The notes below the pieces were generated by a model, which searched no databases, was not told where the DNA came from, and saw only the letters and a list, made by a program, of their open reading frames with translations. From Dillenia suffruticosa (Eukaryota > Streptophyta > Magnoliopsida > Dilleniales > Dilleniaceae), in assembly GCA_033439265.1 (NCBI GenBank), contig JAVTVX010000012.1, positions 10,219,001 to 10,283,000 on the forward strand: a stretch of 64,000 bases of DNA. Reading direction: 5' to 3'. Numbering within the stretch: the stretch's first letter is position 1; every line of letters starts with the position of its first letter. The translations under genes were made by a program, and so were the position numbers. Shown in pieces: positions 46,945-60,090 of this stretch.

Positions 46945-47249
46945 TGTTAACATATATGTTACCTTCTATATGTTAATATATAACGTCATTATATCAAATA
47001 TTTTTTTACTATTATCAATATATATATATATCAAGTTATATTATTATAAATATTATAATATGTCAACATTCTATAATATTATGTTAACATTTAATATATT
47101 TTGGAGAATATTTGATTTGTTTAAATTTAAAATTTTGCTTTTATTTATATATTTCAATTTGTATAAATATCTCGTTTTTTAATGTATTAGAAATACAATA
47201 AAATATAGAAAATTTTTTCTCTTACAATATCTCTCTCTATTTTTTTACA
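46945..47249 (+). repeat. 5' LTR of Copia element B (305 bp)
   Basis: Runs from TGTTAACATATATG to TTTTTACA. It is colinear with both ends of 56819-57506 and very AT-rich. Confidence 0.8.
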
Positions 47250-47261
47250 TGGCATCAAAGT
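47250..47261 (+). other. Primer binding site of Copia element B, degenerate
   Basis: TGGCATCAAAGT directly after the LTR is a changed form of TGGTATCAGAGC. Confidence 0.65.
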
Positions 47262-48600
47262 TCTCTTTACAAAAAAAGTAAAAAAAAAATATCTCTAAGG
47301 TTTTACAGGTCATAAACCCTATTTTTTTCTCTTCCAATATAACTCCTTTAATATAATTATATTGAATGAATTATATAGAGAAACAGGAAACTTATTTTTA
47401 TTTTGCAACCTATCTCAGTTTCCAACCAAAATAACCTTCATATGTGCCGTCCACGAGCCCATGTGCCACAAATATAATGATATTGGATCTGACATTTGAG
47501 CACATCACTGTGTCAGACACACTTGGCACTATTGACCATACAAATCTGGGCCTCATCCTACTGTGCATGCGCCCTCATGCGCCGACAATAGTTTCCAGCA
47601 ATATCTATTAATGTCGTGGTAAAACTTGTGATCAGGCCATGTTTTTCGGTCTTTTGCTACTCATAAGTTTATTTGGTAGTCAATTGGCATTTACCAAATA
47701 GATCTACATCTCCCACTGATTACGAACATGGTAATCAAACTAATAAAAGACCAAGTATACACCTGCACATGCTGCAAAAAGCCGCTAGTCTATTCTAGCA
47801 AAAATTGTTGTCTAGATATTGAAAATGAACCAAACAATATTGTTTTGAGTCAATAAGTACAAAATGACATCGTTTCAATCCTTTAATACAATCATTCGAC
47901 TTTCGCCATGTGTCATTCCCTGATTGGCCATCACCGATCAAGCCAATAGCGACGTCATCAGACACATCAGCATTCACGTGATCAAACATGTCAATAGACA
48001 CATTTATATACTACATCAGAATTCTGGTCACACTCTGCCACGTCAGTAGCCATATCACCATCCATGTCAGCATCCGCATTAGCTACCACATCAATTGCCA
48101 CACCATATCTCTCGGCCCACTTTTATGCTACATCATCATCCATGTAAACTCTCATGACATAAACGCCATGTCAGCACCTGTGCCACATCACTATTCACAT
48201 CCTGGTTTGGTTTAAAGACTCAGTTCAACTATTGAATAGACTTTGATTATCTGGTTCAGCTACTTATAGTCGGTTTCATTGCCAACAAGACCAGTTCCTA
48301 AGTTGGGGTCAATTTGAGCAAATCCAACATGGCAAACATTTTTTTTTCCATTTTGGTATTTTTAAATGTTATTATTACATATTGTTGCAATGGATGCTTC
48401 CAAATTCTTTCAAACCTCTCCTCATTAATCTTGTTAGAGATCAACCATATAATTGACCAAGATATTCCACTTACTACAAAAGGCATGGTCATCACTATTC
48501 TAAATGCAAAACAAGACTCAAATAAATCTCCAAATAACACACTTTTAGACAAGGTAACTCTTCTATGTTCTCTTAGACTCGACCTACCTTTACTGTTGTT
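47262..48600 (+). pseudogene. Decayed gag region of Copia element B
   Basis: It lies between the primer binding site and the protease linker, where gag belongs, but no capsid block can be read with certainty. The segment 47900-48200 is rich in CATCA/CCACAT words, and the 48314-48613 open stretch is not convincing as protein. Identity rests on position. Confidence 0.4.
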
Positions 48601-49819
48601 GCTACTACTATAGGCCCACAAGAGAGCACATCTCTCAAGTTTTCTTTAATTGATATTCAAAAACTTCTTCAACAATTTCAATCAGATTTTGATACTCCCT
48701 CTTCTCTCATCCAATTTGTCCAACTAGGTATCTCCTCTTCATGGTACCTTGATTCCACATATCGTAATCACAAAATCTCTTATGCATCTATATTTAACTC
48801 TTCTACTACTTCTCCTCCCTCTCATGTGGTTCATACCGCTAATAGCTCCACCATATTTGTTCAAAGTATAGACACTATCAAAACAAGTAACTTATTCTTG
48901 TTGAATACCTTTTTGTCCCTAAACTATCCTTAAATCTCATATTTGTTAGACAACTATGTGACCTTGGTCTTAACTTGCAGTTTTTTAGACATGATTGTAT
49001 TATGCATGACCGATTGTATTATGCAAGACCCATAGATAGGTGAGATCCTTGGAATAGGGTATAATGTTGGTCGAGTATTTCAACTTACTTCTCTTCATCT
49101 CTCATCCAACTAGTTACTGCTATTGTTTCATCCACTATCTGTCATTTTTTCCTTGGCTATCTTTCTGATATCAAATCGAGCTCCTCATCTCTAGTGGCTC
49201 CTTAGGGCAAATTATGTCTGAGAGTTTTGATTCTGTCACATATCAACTTACAAAAGGTCATGCTTTACCCTTTCCTAATAATGATTTTACCTATTTAGCA
49301 CCTTTTGACTTAATTATTTCGATGCTTGAGGTTTACCCCTCATGATACAATGGGAGGTTCCAGTTATTATGTTTTCTTTATTGATAATTTTTTTGTTATA
49401 TATGGATTTATTTAATGTGCCATAGGTCTGAATTATTTTCTACTTACCTCACTTTGCAAATATGGTTTACTCAGTTCTCTCACAAAATTAAAATACTTTA
49501 AACTGATAATGTCATGGAATACAATGAAAAATTATTTGCTCGCTTTCTTACCAAACAAGATACAATTGTCCAAAGATCTTGTCTAAAAAGCTCTTAACAA
49601 ATGGACAAGTCGAATGTAAATATAAACATATTTTAAATACCGTTCAAACCATTCTAGTATCTTTCTCATGTTTAGAAACATTTTGGGAAAAGCAGCTATT
49701 GCAACTGTTTATACTATCAACCATACTACTACTCCAATCCTCTTTATAAGCGTTATATAATTATACACTTAACTACTACACTCTTAAAATTTTTTGTAAC
49801 ACATATTTTGTACTCTTAT
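48601..49819 (+). pseudogene. Protease linker and integrase of Copia element B (5' part)
   Basis: A WYLDSTYRNHK block near 48740 corresponds to the protease WYLDSGASRHM block with the catalytic motif altered. It is followed by VVHTANSSTIFVQSIDTI, then a DPKTG.ILGTG-like segment (about 49020-49065) and ELTSLHL near 49085. The integrase core is readable across frame changes between 49290 and 49700, and the frame after it runs up to the solo LTR junction at 49819. Many stops. Confidence 0.7.
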
Positions 49820-52800
49820 TGTAACTCCGACACTTCGGTATCTTTCATATTGTACTCTCCTCGATGTATATATGATATTGATCATGTTTTCATGGCCCAA
49901 AATTCACTAAGAAATTTTCCATTTTGAAAGTCATTCGAAAAATTGTACGGCTAAATCACCAAGAGCGAAAATCTTTGTTACTAAACCAAAATGAAAACCA
50001 CATGTGCAAATTTGATGTCATGAGATATACATGCTAAATTCACTTTAAAAGTGAACAGTCAAGGAGCGAAAGTGAAAATTAAGCCATAACGAAAAATGCT
50101 CGGTACTCTAAAATTTTCACTCGAGAAACCCTAATTTTTGACAGAATTGAAATTTGTCCGAGTACATGGTCTTGCTTCCACCCAAGACCTATATTTTTTA
50201 AATCTATGTGTAAAACGGAGTCCGTGGTGAGATTTCATGCATTTCGAGATCAAGATAAAATTTTGACCGATCAAGAATTTCGTTCACTCCAAAAGACGTT
50301 TGGGCGATCAAATGAGTTTAGATTAACGCGAAACCAATGACATTAGACTCAGCACAAAAACCTGGGTCCCGTGTATGATTTTAGATTTTTAAGGTGAATA
50401 GTAATTTTGACCGATCTCAGATCGCGTGTTAACAAGTGAATAGGCATAAAGGACAAGCAATTAATGCTCTTGAAATATGTGAATTTACTTTATTGGATTT
50501 TGTGTGGTCTTGACAAGTGGCACTACATGATTGGAAGAAACTAACCCTAGTTAATTAATAATGATTAAATTCAACTAGAGTTAAGTTAATTAAACTTAAC
50601 TATAATTAGAAATTAACTTAACCATAGTTGGCCCCTTTAGAATTGTGAAAGGCAACGTGAGAGAGAGGGAGAAAGGAAGAGAAAGGCTTGCCCAAGGAAC
50701 TAAAGCACAAAAATCTTTTTCTCCTCTCTTCTCTTGGTCGAAACCTAGACCTAGGTGGGGAAGTGATTTCCTCCAAACAACCACCCAATGTTTTTACATG
50801 GTTTTTCTCTACTCTAAGCCTATTACAACATATCCAAAAACCAACTGAAAATGAGCACTCTACATTGGAGATCTAGGAGGGGCCAAAAATTGAAGGGGAG
50901 GAGCAAAACTTATCCTTCCAAGGCTTCAATCATAGTTAGGGAACCTTAGTTGGCCGAAAATGGAGAAGTTTAGAGGAAGAGAAAAATTCTGCACATGATG
51001 CCTTTGTGAGGACCTTATGTTGGTGACCTTATGTGATGACTTGAATCTAGTTTAAGTAAGTAATCAATGATTGAAAACCCTAAGAAGATGTGCAAGAAAA
51101 AAAATTCAATTTAGGAGGATTGGATTTTGACCTTAATTTAGCTTCATTTTGGGACAAGGAAACCATAGACTTATGTGCAAGAATTTTATCCTTTGTTGGT
51201 GGCCTAAATCATACTAAAATTTGTCCCTAGTATGTGTGCATATAGTGTGCAGAAATTGGGTTGCATTTGTGAGCACATTGGTGGAGAAATTTTGCCCTCT
51301 ATTGTATTGTACATGTGCTGAATTTTGATACTTCTAGTAGCTGAAATTGTCCTGAAAATGGTCCTAAGGTGTGCTGAAAATATGGCATTCATATGGTTGC
51401 AATGTGTGTTAAAAGTCTCTTATGTTTGATTTTGAAATTGGAATATGAATCATGAGTTGCATGCTAAAATTGTGGGAGCTTAAGTATACTTCATGTGTAC
51501 AGAATGTATGTATATATTGTGATGGTTAAATGTGTACATTGATGGTTGAATGGGTAAGGTGTTCTGTGTTGGAAATTGCTAAGGAAAATGAGTTATATAA
51601 GTGCACAAAATAACTAAGAATGAGGTGTGTTTGTGTGATATATGTATGCTGGAATTTGAGTGGAAAATTTCATGTATATGGTATTTGTGTGTACAACCAT
51701 GAGAAGACAAGTATTTGAATCCGAGAGTGCCTAGGCAGCCTTAGTAGTTTTCCATGAATTTTTTATGGATAGCTTGTAGACATCCTAAACTATAACATGT
51801 TAAAAATTAGGGTCATTTGAAGTTAGTTTGATGGGGAAACCAATAGCAAAACCAGGACAGCCAAATGTGAAAATTTGGAAATTTTTGAAACTCCTATGGG
51901 GCAGTGAGTTTCCTTGGACCGAAAGCCATAGTTTCCCTTGGTCCTTTTCAATGAAATTTTGCAAAGAGCTTGCACACATCCTAAGGACCAACATATCCAA
52001 AAGTGAGGTCATTTGGAGCCCATTTGCTTAGTAAACCACTAAGAGAACTGAACTACCTAAGAAATGATTCAATTTCTAACCTTTGGATGCAAAACCAATG
52101 CAGTTTCTACCTTGCTGCATTACTACAACAAAACCAATTTCAGAATAAGATTTAGCACAAGGAAATGAAGGGATCCATCAAGAAAAAAAAACCATGAGGT
52201 CAATGGAGGAAAATTTGGACTTAGCCGGGTTGGAAATCGGACATGAAAAAAAATGGCTACGAAAGGAGAGTAAGTTTTTGACAATGCACTGTTCTACCAT
52301 GTTTTGCGGTAGTAAGACTGCCTCTGAGTGCAATCCCCTTTCCTAACAGAACTGGATTTTGTACCAGTTATATGAAATGTAGATCTATGTCTTATCTTTC
52401 CAATGAAATAGGAATCGCCTTAATCTGACCCTTATGTCAAAAGTTACAGCCATTCTTCTGAAACTCGACAGAGGGTCACCCATTCTCCAATACCAAAAAC
52501 AGTAGCGTTACACGACTCCCTTCTAGCTCTTGTTTGCAAAAACTCAAAGAAGAAAAGTTGTAGATATCCCTCTTAGCCACCTACTGTGAACATTTCAGCC
52601 AATTTACAGGAAGGAATCAAAAGCTATACAACATCTCCCAAAACCATGCAAAAAGGATTCTGCTTCTCAGCCAAAACTGAACAAAGATGTTGGTGATCCA
52701 TTTCAGACCCCTTCTAGGCAAAATTGGGAGAAATCCAAAACATGAAAAATATAGGGTTATGTTTCTTCTAAATACTATAAAAAGTTCAGGAAATTTAGAG

Positions 52801-54890
52801 TTATGTGTTAAACGTTGTGAGAGCCGTACTAAAATTGGTCAAAACAGACTTTTGAAACGTAATGTGGGCAAAATGGTGCTATTGCATGGACTTGCACCAG
52901 AAATCCAAGAAAGTGCCCAACTAGGAGGTTGTAGCCCCGTGTCTTAGCTACAGCATAGTCAAAAATCAGAGTATTGGCATGAGTAGATGGTGCAATATGA
53001 GAAATTTGCTAAAACAGGACAAAATAGAAAGTGAAAGTTGGATTGGTTTAAAAATGTAGAATTTAAGTAATCTTCCATCGAAATTTTGGAGATAAGTTCA
53101 ACAAGAAAAGTATGAGCTTTTACGTGAGCCAACCATAGAAATTTGAATTTCCCAATTCTGACCCCATTTAAGAAACTTGTGATTGATTCTCGAGAATGAT
53201 GTGAGATTTGATTTTTAAAAAAAAACACCTAGGTCGTCTATAACTAGGATTGCATCACATTTACATTATCATATACGCATCATATAATCTCTTAAGTGAC
53301 ACATGTTCTACATTATATTTATAGAGTCTCGTTGGTGATATTGAGGGGGTATTTTTTTATGCTTTGAGATTCGTGCCTGAAGTGGCATACGCTCCCATAT
53401 ACTGTGAGTGAGATTTATTATATTATGTATCTGATATACAATATCGTGTTTTAAAATATTTTCTGACGCAAGCATGATTTAATGAATATGTGATTTGAAA
53501 TTTTCAATGAATTATGAAATATTTTTGTGATTTATGGAGTATCCACAAACATTTATACGTGTTGTATATGCATCCAAACGAGTTTTAAAATACGAAACCA
53601 TGCCATTGCATTTGATTTATACATGTTTTATGAAATCATCTTTGTGGAAATGATTGACACTGCGTGAGAAATATAGCATGGCACGTGATTGATTTGATAA
53701 TGATATCTTACATGGTCCAAGGGCCCTAGTATGTGATGATGATAACTTTGTGATGGGTAAATCCCATTCCATAGTTTCGAAGGATGCATGTGTAGGATGA
53801 TCCATATTTGCACCCGATACGCTTCTGAGGAAAGTATCCCACATGACATCGAAAAATGGTAAATGTATTGTGATTCGACACGGTACTAGTCAGATTGAAC
53901 TCATAAGGGGGAGGGCTATGGTGCGCCTAGTCTAGCACCTGATGAGGTCCGTTGCCAACATCGGGGTAAAGAGCTTTTCTAACCTATTGCACATAAAACC
54001 CCCAATGCGTCTGTCATTGGTCGCAGTCGACTCTTGCCAGGACTGATTTTGGAACACTCTATTCTAGTATGATTTGATGACATGGATGTATATATATTTG
54101 AAATGTATGTGAAAAAAAGGATTTATGATAAATTGAGTATTATACACGATTTTTTACGATATGTGGAATTATTGAAAACTTTGATACTCTATTTTTCACC
54201 GACACATTAAACACATGATATATACCCTCTCACTCACTGGGTATCTTCCTTGATACTCACCCCTCATTTCCTGTTGAGTACAGAGATAGCTATAGTGGGA
54301 TACGTTGAGACTTATCAGCACACAAGATTTTTGTTAGAAATCGAGACCATTGATTAGGTATTCAATATGATATTGGAAAGGATTTACCTATGAAATTGTA
54401 TATTTGTGTATTGGGATTGTAGATAGACCATTATGTATAAAAAGAGATGGTTATATGTAAATTTATATGTATCTTATTGAAACTCTCAATTCTATTCTAT
54501 TGCATTGATGCATAATTTGTATTAATGTGTATATTTACTTTGAGAAACGCGTCATGTTTTAAAAGTGTCCTCTAGGTTCACTCGGTGCCACCTCTAAATC
54601 ATAAGAGGGATAACTGATGACTGTTCATGTCTTTGATGGGGCATGATAGTAAAGCTCTGTTGTAGGACTGTTGTTAGCCTTACGTTATCCTGTATGGTTG
54701 ACAGGGATTGGATGATCTGAGAAGATTATTGATTGTGGCTGGATTGACCTATGTATATAGATATGTGACAAGTCAATATATGGTATTTTATAGACTTCTG
54801 ACTTATAGAGAGGTTCTGCTCGTTTGGTTCTAGAAAGTCAACATCCGGGATAACGGGCGGCTGTTCACGGTTTCGGTTCGGAGCGTGACA
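49820..54890 (-). mobile_element. Solo LTR of the long-LTR family (5.1 kb), inverted copy
   Basis: Plus strand runs TGTAACTCCGACAC...CGGAGCGTGACA, the inverse of 23223-27426, and is colinear with it along its length. It is flanked by CTTAT (49815-49819) and CTTAC (54891-54895), a one-mismatch target duplication. It has no coding region; short ORFs inside (for example 50645-50848 and 52687-52947) match nothing. It is about 0.87 kb longer than the other copy, apparently between 51000 and 52300. Confidence 0.83.
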
Positions 54891-56754
54891 CTTACAATCT
54901 CATGAGTATACTAAACTAGAACCACAAATACGATTATGTTGCTTTCTAGGATATGAAATAGAACATAAAAGGCTCAACTTTTTTCTAATTCAAATTCAGC
55001 AACCTCCTCAATCATTTTTCTTTAACCCAACTATACCCATATTTCCTAACATTTCTTTTGCAAATTCTTCAATAACCCTTGCAGCTTGACCTCGCCTCCG
55101 TCTGCTCCTCTCAGCTCTCTTATGACTGTGGATCCATCACATGCTTCAATGGATCATCCATCACCTCTTTGAAATGATCCCTTAACTTCAACTGAGTCTT
55201 TTACTCTCTAACCACTTCTTCATCAATTTGATCAAGTAAGTCATTCTTACTTTTACGATTATTCTACTATTGTTCTATGAATCTTGTACCTATTGTAAGA
55301 CTAGTGCCAACACTTTATGGTAGCAATAATGGTAGAAGTACTACTAGTTCTTGCTCACACAAATACTTGGGACCTAGTCAACTTACCTCTAAAAAAGTAT
55401 ATTGTCGGGAGCAAATCGGTAGATAATATTAAGACTAGAGCTAATGGATTTATTGATCAATACAAGGGTCGACTTGTAGCAAAAGGTTTCACATAGAAAT
55501 ATAACATTAATTACGAGAAGACATTTGCCTCTATAGCTCATTTAACCGTAGTCTATAGTCACATTGTTGTTGCTGCTAGTAAATCTTAGTCATTGTTTTA
55601 GATAGATGTCAAAAATGTCTTCCTCAATGGCAATCTAACTAAAGAAGTATACATGTACTCCCCACTAATTTATGATCATCTACCAACTAAGGTTTATCAT
55701 ATATGCAAAGTCTTAAATGGTCTTAAGCAAGTACCTAGAGCATGGTTTTCTAAATTCAACACCACAATTGGATACTTGGTTTTCATTCCGACACTTATGA
55801 TCATGCCTTATTTGTTTGGGAAACAAATCGGGGGACTACTATTCTTCTTCTCTATGTTGTTGACATGATAATCACTGGTGATGACACTAACAACATCTCT
55901 GCTTTCAAATCATTTCTCTCTGCTTTCAAGTCATTTCTCCACTTACGCTTTCAAATGAAAGATCTAGATACTCTAAGTTATTTTTTGGACATTGATGTTA
56001 TATTCATTGAGTCTGTTTATTATTTATTCTAAGCCAAATATACTATCGAGCGTATCTCACGTGTCAGCACCATAGATACAAAAACAATCAACTCCTTTTG
56101 AACCCAATGCTTATCTCTCAATCATTGATAGAATTCTTCTCAATAATGCCACTCTCTATTATCAACTAATTGATAGTCTAATTTATCTCACTGTATCTCG
56201 TCTTGAGGTTGCCTATGCTATTCACATTGTCAACCAATCCATAAGTGCATCACAGACCACTCACTTTTTGGCTGTTCTTCATACTCTTTGTTACATTCAA
56301 GTTATTTTATTTTATGATCTTCATTTCTCTAGCTCTTTCCACTTGAACTACAGATATATTGTGATGCCTATTGGGTCAAAGACTGAACTGATCGTTGCTT
56401 CACTATTGGATATTGTTTCTTTCTTGATACCACTCTCATATCTTGGCGTAACAAAAACAAACAATTGTCTCTCACTTTAGTTTGAAAGTAGAATACCAAG
56501 CCCAACACTTTTGGTTACAATGGCTTTTCCAAGACATGGGTATCACCTTGTTCTCAGCCTTTCCTATTTATTGTGATAATCGAAGTGCCATACAAATTTC
56601 ACACAATGATATATTCCATGAATATACCAAACATATTGAAATTAATTGTCATTTTGTGCGACATCATATCCTTCTTGGCACTATTCAACTTATTGTTATC
56701 TCCATCCAATCTCAAATTGCAAATCTTTTCACCAATTTGTACTCAACTCAGTGA
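54891..56754 (+). pseudogene. RT and RNase H of Copia element B (3' part)
   Basis: The frame resumes with LEPQIRLCCFLGYEIEHK at 54925 (end of integrase). RT is recognisable near 55320-55870: TNTWDLVNLPLKK, GRLVAKGFT, IDVKNVFLNGNLTKEVYMY, and VYHICKVLNGLKQVPRAWF. RNase H is near 56340-56560 with the ISWRNKNKQ and WLQWLFQDMGI blocks, ending at 56754. Stops and frameshifts inactivate it. Confidence 0.8.
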
Positions 56755-56818
56755 TTTTAGGATCTAATGAGCAAACTCAAGATGACAAACTTCTCACCGC
56801 CTTGAATTTGAGAGGAGA

Positions 56819-57506
56819 TGTTAACACATATGTTGTCTTCTATATGTTAACATATGGAAGGTAAATATTTTATAGGATACACATAACACTATATGAGTGT
56901 TAAGAGTTTAGTTGAGAAAATAATTTTTTATAAAATAAATAGCATAAAAGAATCTAAGACAATTAAATCATCTTTCTTATTATTTTAACTTTATGAATAG
57001 TTTTTTTTTTTATTTCTTTTTTTTCATTATTTTTATTTTTATTTTTATTTTTTTATTGTTTCTTCTATTTTTACTTTCAAATTTTAATTTTATATTTTCT
57101 ATTCTTTTAAAATTTAAAATATAAAATTTTATTTTTAATTTCTTTCTCTTTATTATATTTGTCTCTTAAAAGGTCAATTCCAAAATTTAGAAGTAAAAAT
57201 CGGATTGTTGTTATTGTACATGATACTATATGATACCATTATGTCATACACTTCTTACTATTACCAACATCTTTTTATATATGTTAAGTTATATTATCTT
57301 AAAGATCATAATATATCAATATTTTGTCACAATATGTTAGTATATTATATATTTGATAGAATATTTGAATAACTTAATTTTAAGATTTTTCTTTTATGTA
57401 CATATTACAATTTGTATAAATATTTCATTTGTTCAATGTTTAGACACATATATAATAAAATATAAAAAATGTTCTTTTTTACATTATCTCTCTATTTGTA
57501 TAATAG
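56819..57506 (+). repeat. 3' LTR of Copia element B with an internal T-rich insertion
   Basis: The start (TGTTAACACATATG) and the end (57235-57506) match the 305-bp 5' LTR. About 370 bp (roughly 56862-57230) are extra and dominated by TTTTTATTTT runs. A purine-rich TTGAGAGGAGA precedes the LTR. Confidence 0.72.
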
Positions 57507-60090
57507 CAAGTAAATCTTTTGATACAACAACCAATTGCCCTCCGATGTCCTTAATTATTTCATGAGTTGGAAAGTTGTTTTTTTTTTTATTTTTTGTTCA
57601 CGATTTGGTCCATTGGAAGCAATGCCTTTTGCGATGGAAAACGGGTGTTGGGGTGCTCAAAACTCTGTGCCCATGAGGGATTAGCTTTTCTATAACGAGC
57701 CAAGAGGCAGCTGATTAGTTGAAAAGCTTTTAACCATGTAAATATATGTTGTAGCATCGCATTGAAAAGGATATGAATGTAGATTTTCTACATTTGAGCT
57801 TTATTTGTTCATAAACGTAATTATTGGTTGTTTAATACCATTTAATAAACGTATTTTTTTCTCTAATAAAGTTTCGAGTCCTTTCTACTGCCAAACAATA
57901 GAATAAATAAATAAATAAATAAAATCTATTTTGAATTGAGAACCAACCAAACCATGTTTTTAACTCGTTGGATTCTAATTATCATCAATTTTTAGAGCCA
58001 AATAAGTGCAAGCTGCAACCCTTTCAACTCAATCTGAAAACCTTAAAGATGCACCTTTATCGTCACCAATCATCAATTATTGATCTAAGTGTGATTCGAT
58101 TAAAATAGGCAACAAGTAAATCATAGCTGAAATTAGACATGGTTGAAAGGTTTTGAACTGAAATAAAATCAAGGATGATGGTTTAGTTTTGGTTTTAGAC
58201 TGGAGTGGTTTCCAACCGATTCTAATTCTAGAACAATTTTGGCCTTATTTCATTTTAATTTTAGTTTGATTCTAATTTTTTTATGGTTATTATATAATTT
58301 TTTGAGATTCTTTTTTATATAATTCTAATGATTGTATAAAGGTTTGGTTCTCAATTCCAATTTAATAACCTTTTAAAGATTTCAATTTTAAAAATTAAGA
58401 AGTGAAATCGAATTAATGACGTGACAATTTCGATCATAAAATTGAATCATCACTATTTTTAAGATTTTAGTTTGACCGTACAAGGTTTCGTTTCGGTTCA
58501 AAACGGAAACCTAGGACACGTCTGGCTCGCAACGGGCGTATTTGGTTAATAAGCCAGCCACTTAAATGTCTTGTACCTTGAGAGACAGAGGTATTGCAAA
58601 ATAAATTTGTCTTGTACCTTAAAGGAGGTTTACAATGTGCCTCTCCACTGCACCAACCCAACCACGTACAACATTTATGTCTTTGACCAAGACAATTCAA
58701 TGTATGTTGCAGATGATATTGTTGGATATAGAGAGAATCAAACCACGTGACCATACACTGCTCTGTAAGAAGAAAGATCATCTTTCATAAATTCAGTCCA
58801 TAATTCCGACTTTTGTACTAAAAAGCCAACGCATCTTTGGTATTGGCTCTACAAAGCAGCTAAGAGAGAGAGAGAGAATCATGCACGATTGAAAGTAGGT
58901 ATCATTGAGAAACAGGTGCGAGAGTCACGTTGCAAGTGCAGTTGCAGGTGGGAACTACTCATCTCAGTTTCCCAACAATTTTCAATCTCAGCTAACAAAA
59001 AGAATATAGATATTCACATAATCACCCAACTACCAACCCAATGCACATACTATAACCACGTGGTTAACCAACTACGCCTACGCTTGGCCATGCACGTGCC
59101 TTCCTCTTCCATTTAATTCTCTCTCTCTCTCTTTCTCTCTCTGGAGTTGATGGACCAAAATGTTGTAAGAAGAAGAAGAAAGAAAAACGAAAAAAGATGA
59201 ACACAAGGATTGAGCTTCCATAACATTTAATTGGGATTCCATTGTGGTCCACTACAAGATCAATTATTTGGGAGAAATATCTGAATATATCTCATACACC
59301 AAAACAAAATGGGTTGGGCTCTTTTCAGATGGCTTCAACCATGTTTGCCTCTTTTGTTGTTAAACCAAGGTTTAACCAAATTGAGTAGAATTAGATAAAA
59401 ATTAGTCCAATGTTTAAAAGATTAAACTTAACTTAATCTAGTTTGCTAATTAATTTGGTGGGAGCATTATTTTTCTTCGTTCTCTTTCTTTTATCCATTA
59501 AATTAAAATCAACGACATTTTTCATTACTGACTAATATATAATCCTATGCTAATCTTTAAAATTTAAATAATTAGCATATTATCAAATTTAACTTTGTTT
59601 AGTTGGATGTTTAATAACAAAATTAAAAGGAAAAAGAGGGCTATGTATGTGTTGACTGATAACAAATCTAACCTTTTTTTTAATGGGTTTTAATGGTAAT
59701 AAAACTTTTTACGTAAGATTATAATTAAATCCAATTCAATCCAATTTGTTATTCAACTTATCCCCATCTAATCCAATCCAATGTTCCTTCATCAGAAGCT
59801 TCCCTTTGCAGTGCTCATCAGAAATGAAAAATAACAATAAAAGGATCAAAAATAAAATAAAATAAAAAATAAGCTTATAGTTTTCTAGCCTATAACACTT
59901 TCCAAATCCAAAGCAACTTCTTGTCACAGAACATCAATTATTTCCTACTTCCGACACACATTTCAAATGATGTTCAATTATGTAGTTGCTTGAAAACCCA
60001 TCGCATGCATACCCCAATTTCAAACATATTTTCTTTATAAAAAGAAGATTTGCAAATAACAAAGTAGAGCAGCTTGCTCTAAGTATCCAC
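57507..60090. other. Intergenic region between Copia element B and the DAHP synthase gene
   Basis: About 2.6 kb downstream of the DAHP synthase stop codon. It includes an AT-rich stretch, an AAATAAAT run (about 57902-57922) and short CT/GA microsatellites (about 58863-58877 and 59117-59142). Around 58130-58440 GGTTT/TTCGGTT-type words suggest an old hAT-like fragment, not provable here. No gene recognised. Confidence 0.5.

Larger units (their letters stand above)
46945..57506 (+). mobile_element. Copia element B, split by a solo LTR
   Basis: Order: 5' LTR (46945-47249), primer binding site, decayed gag, GAG-pre-integrase and integrase (to 49819), [solo LTR 49820-54890], RT and RNase H (54891-56754), polypurine tract (about 56806-56818), 3' LTR (56819 to about 57506). 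Without the inner solo LTR it is about 5.5 kb. Coding parts are full of stops. No target duplication was identified at the outer ends. Confidence 0.83.

Noticed and set aside
47900..48200. CATCA-rich stretch as a satellite
   Set aside because: No constant unit length could be found; it is treated as biased sequence in the decayed gag region.
50645..52947. Short ORFs inside the long solo LTR as genes
   Set aside because: They are not conserved in the other copy at 23223-27426 and show no domain; chance ORFs in an LTR.
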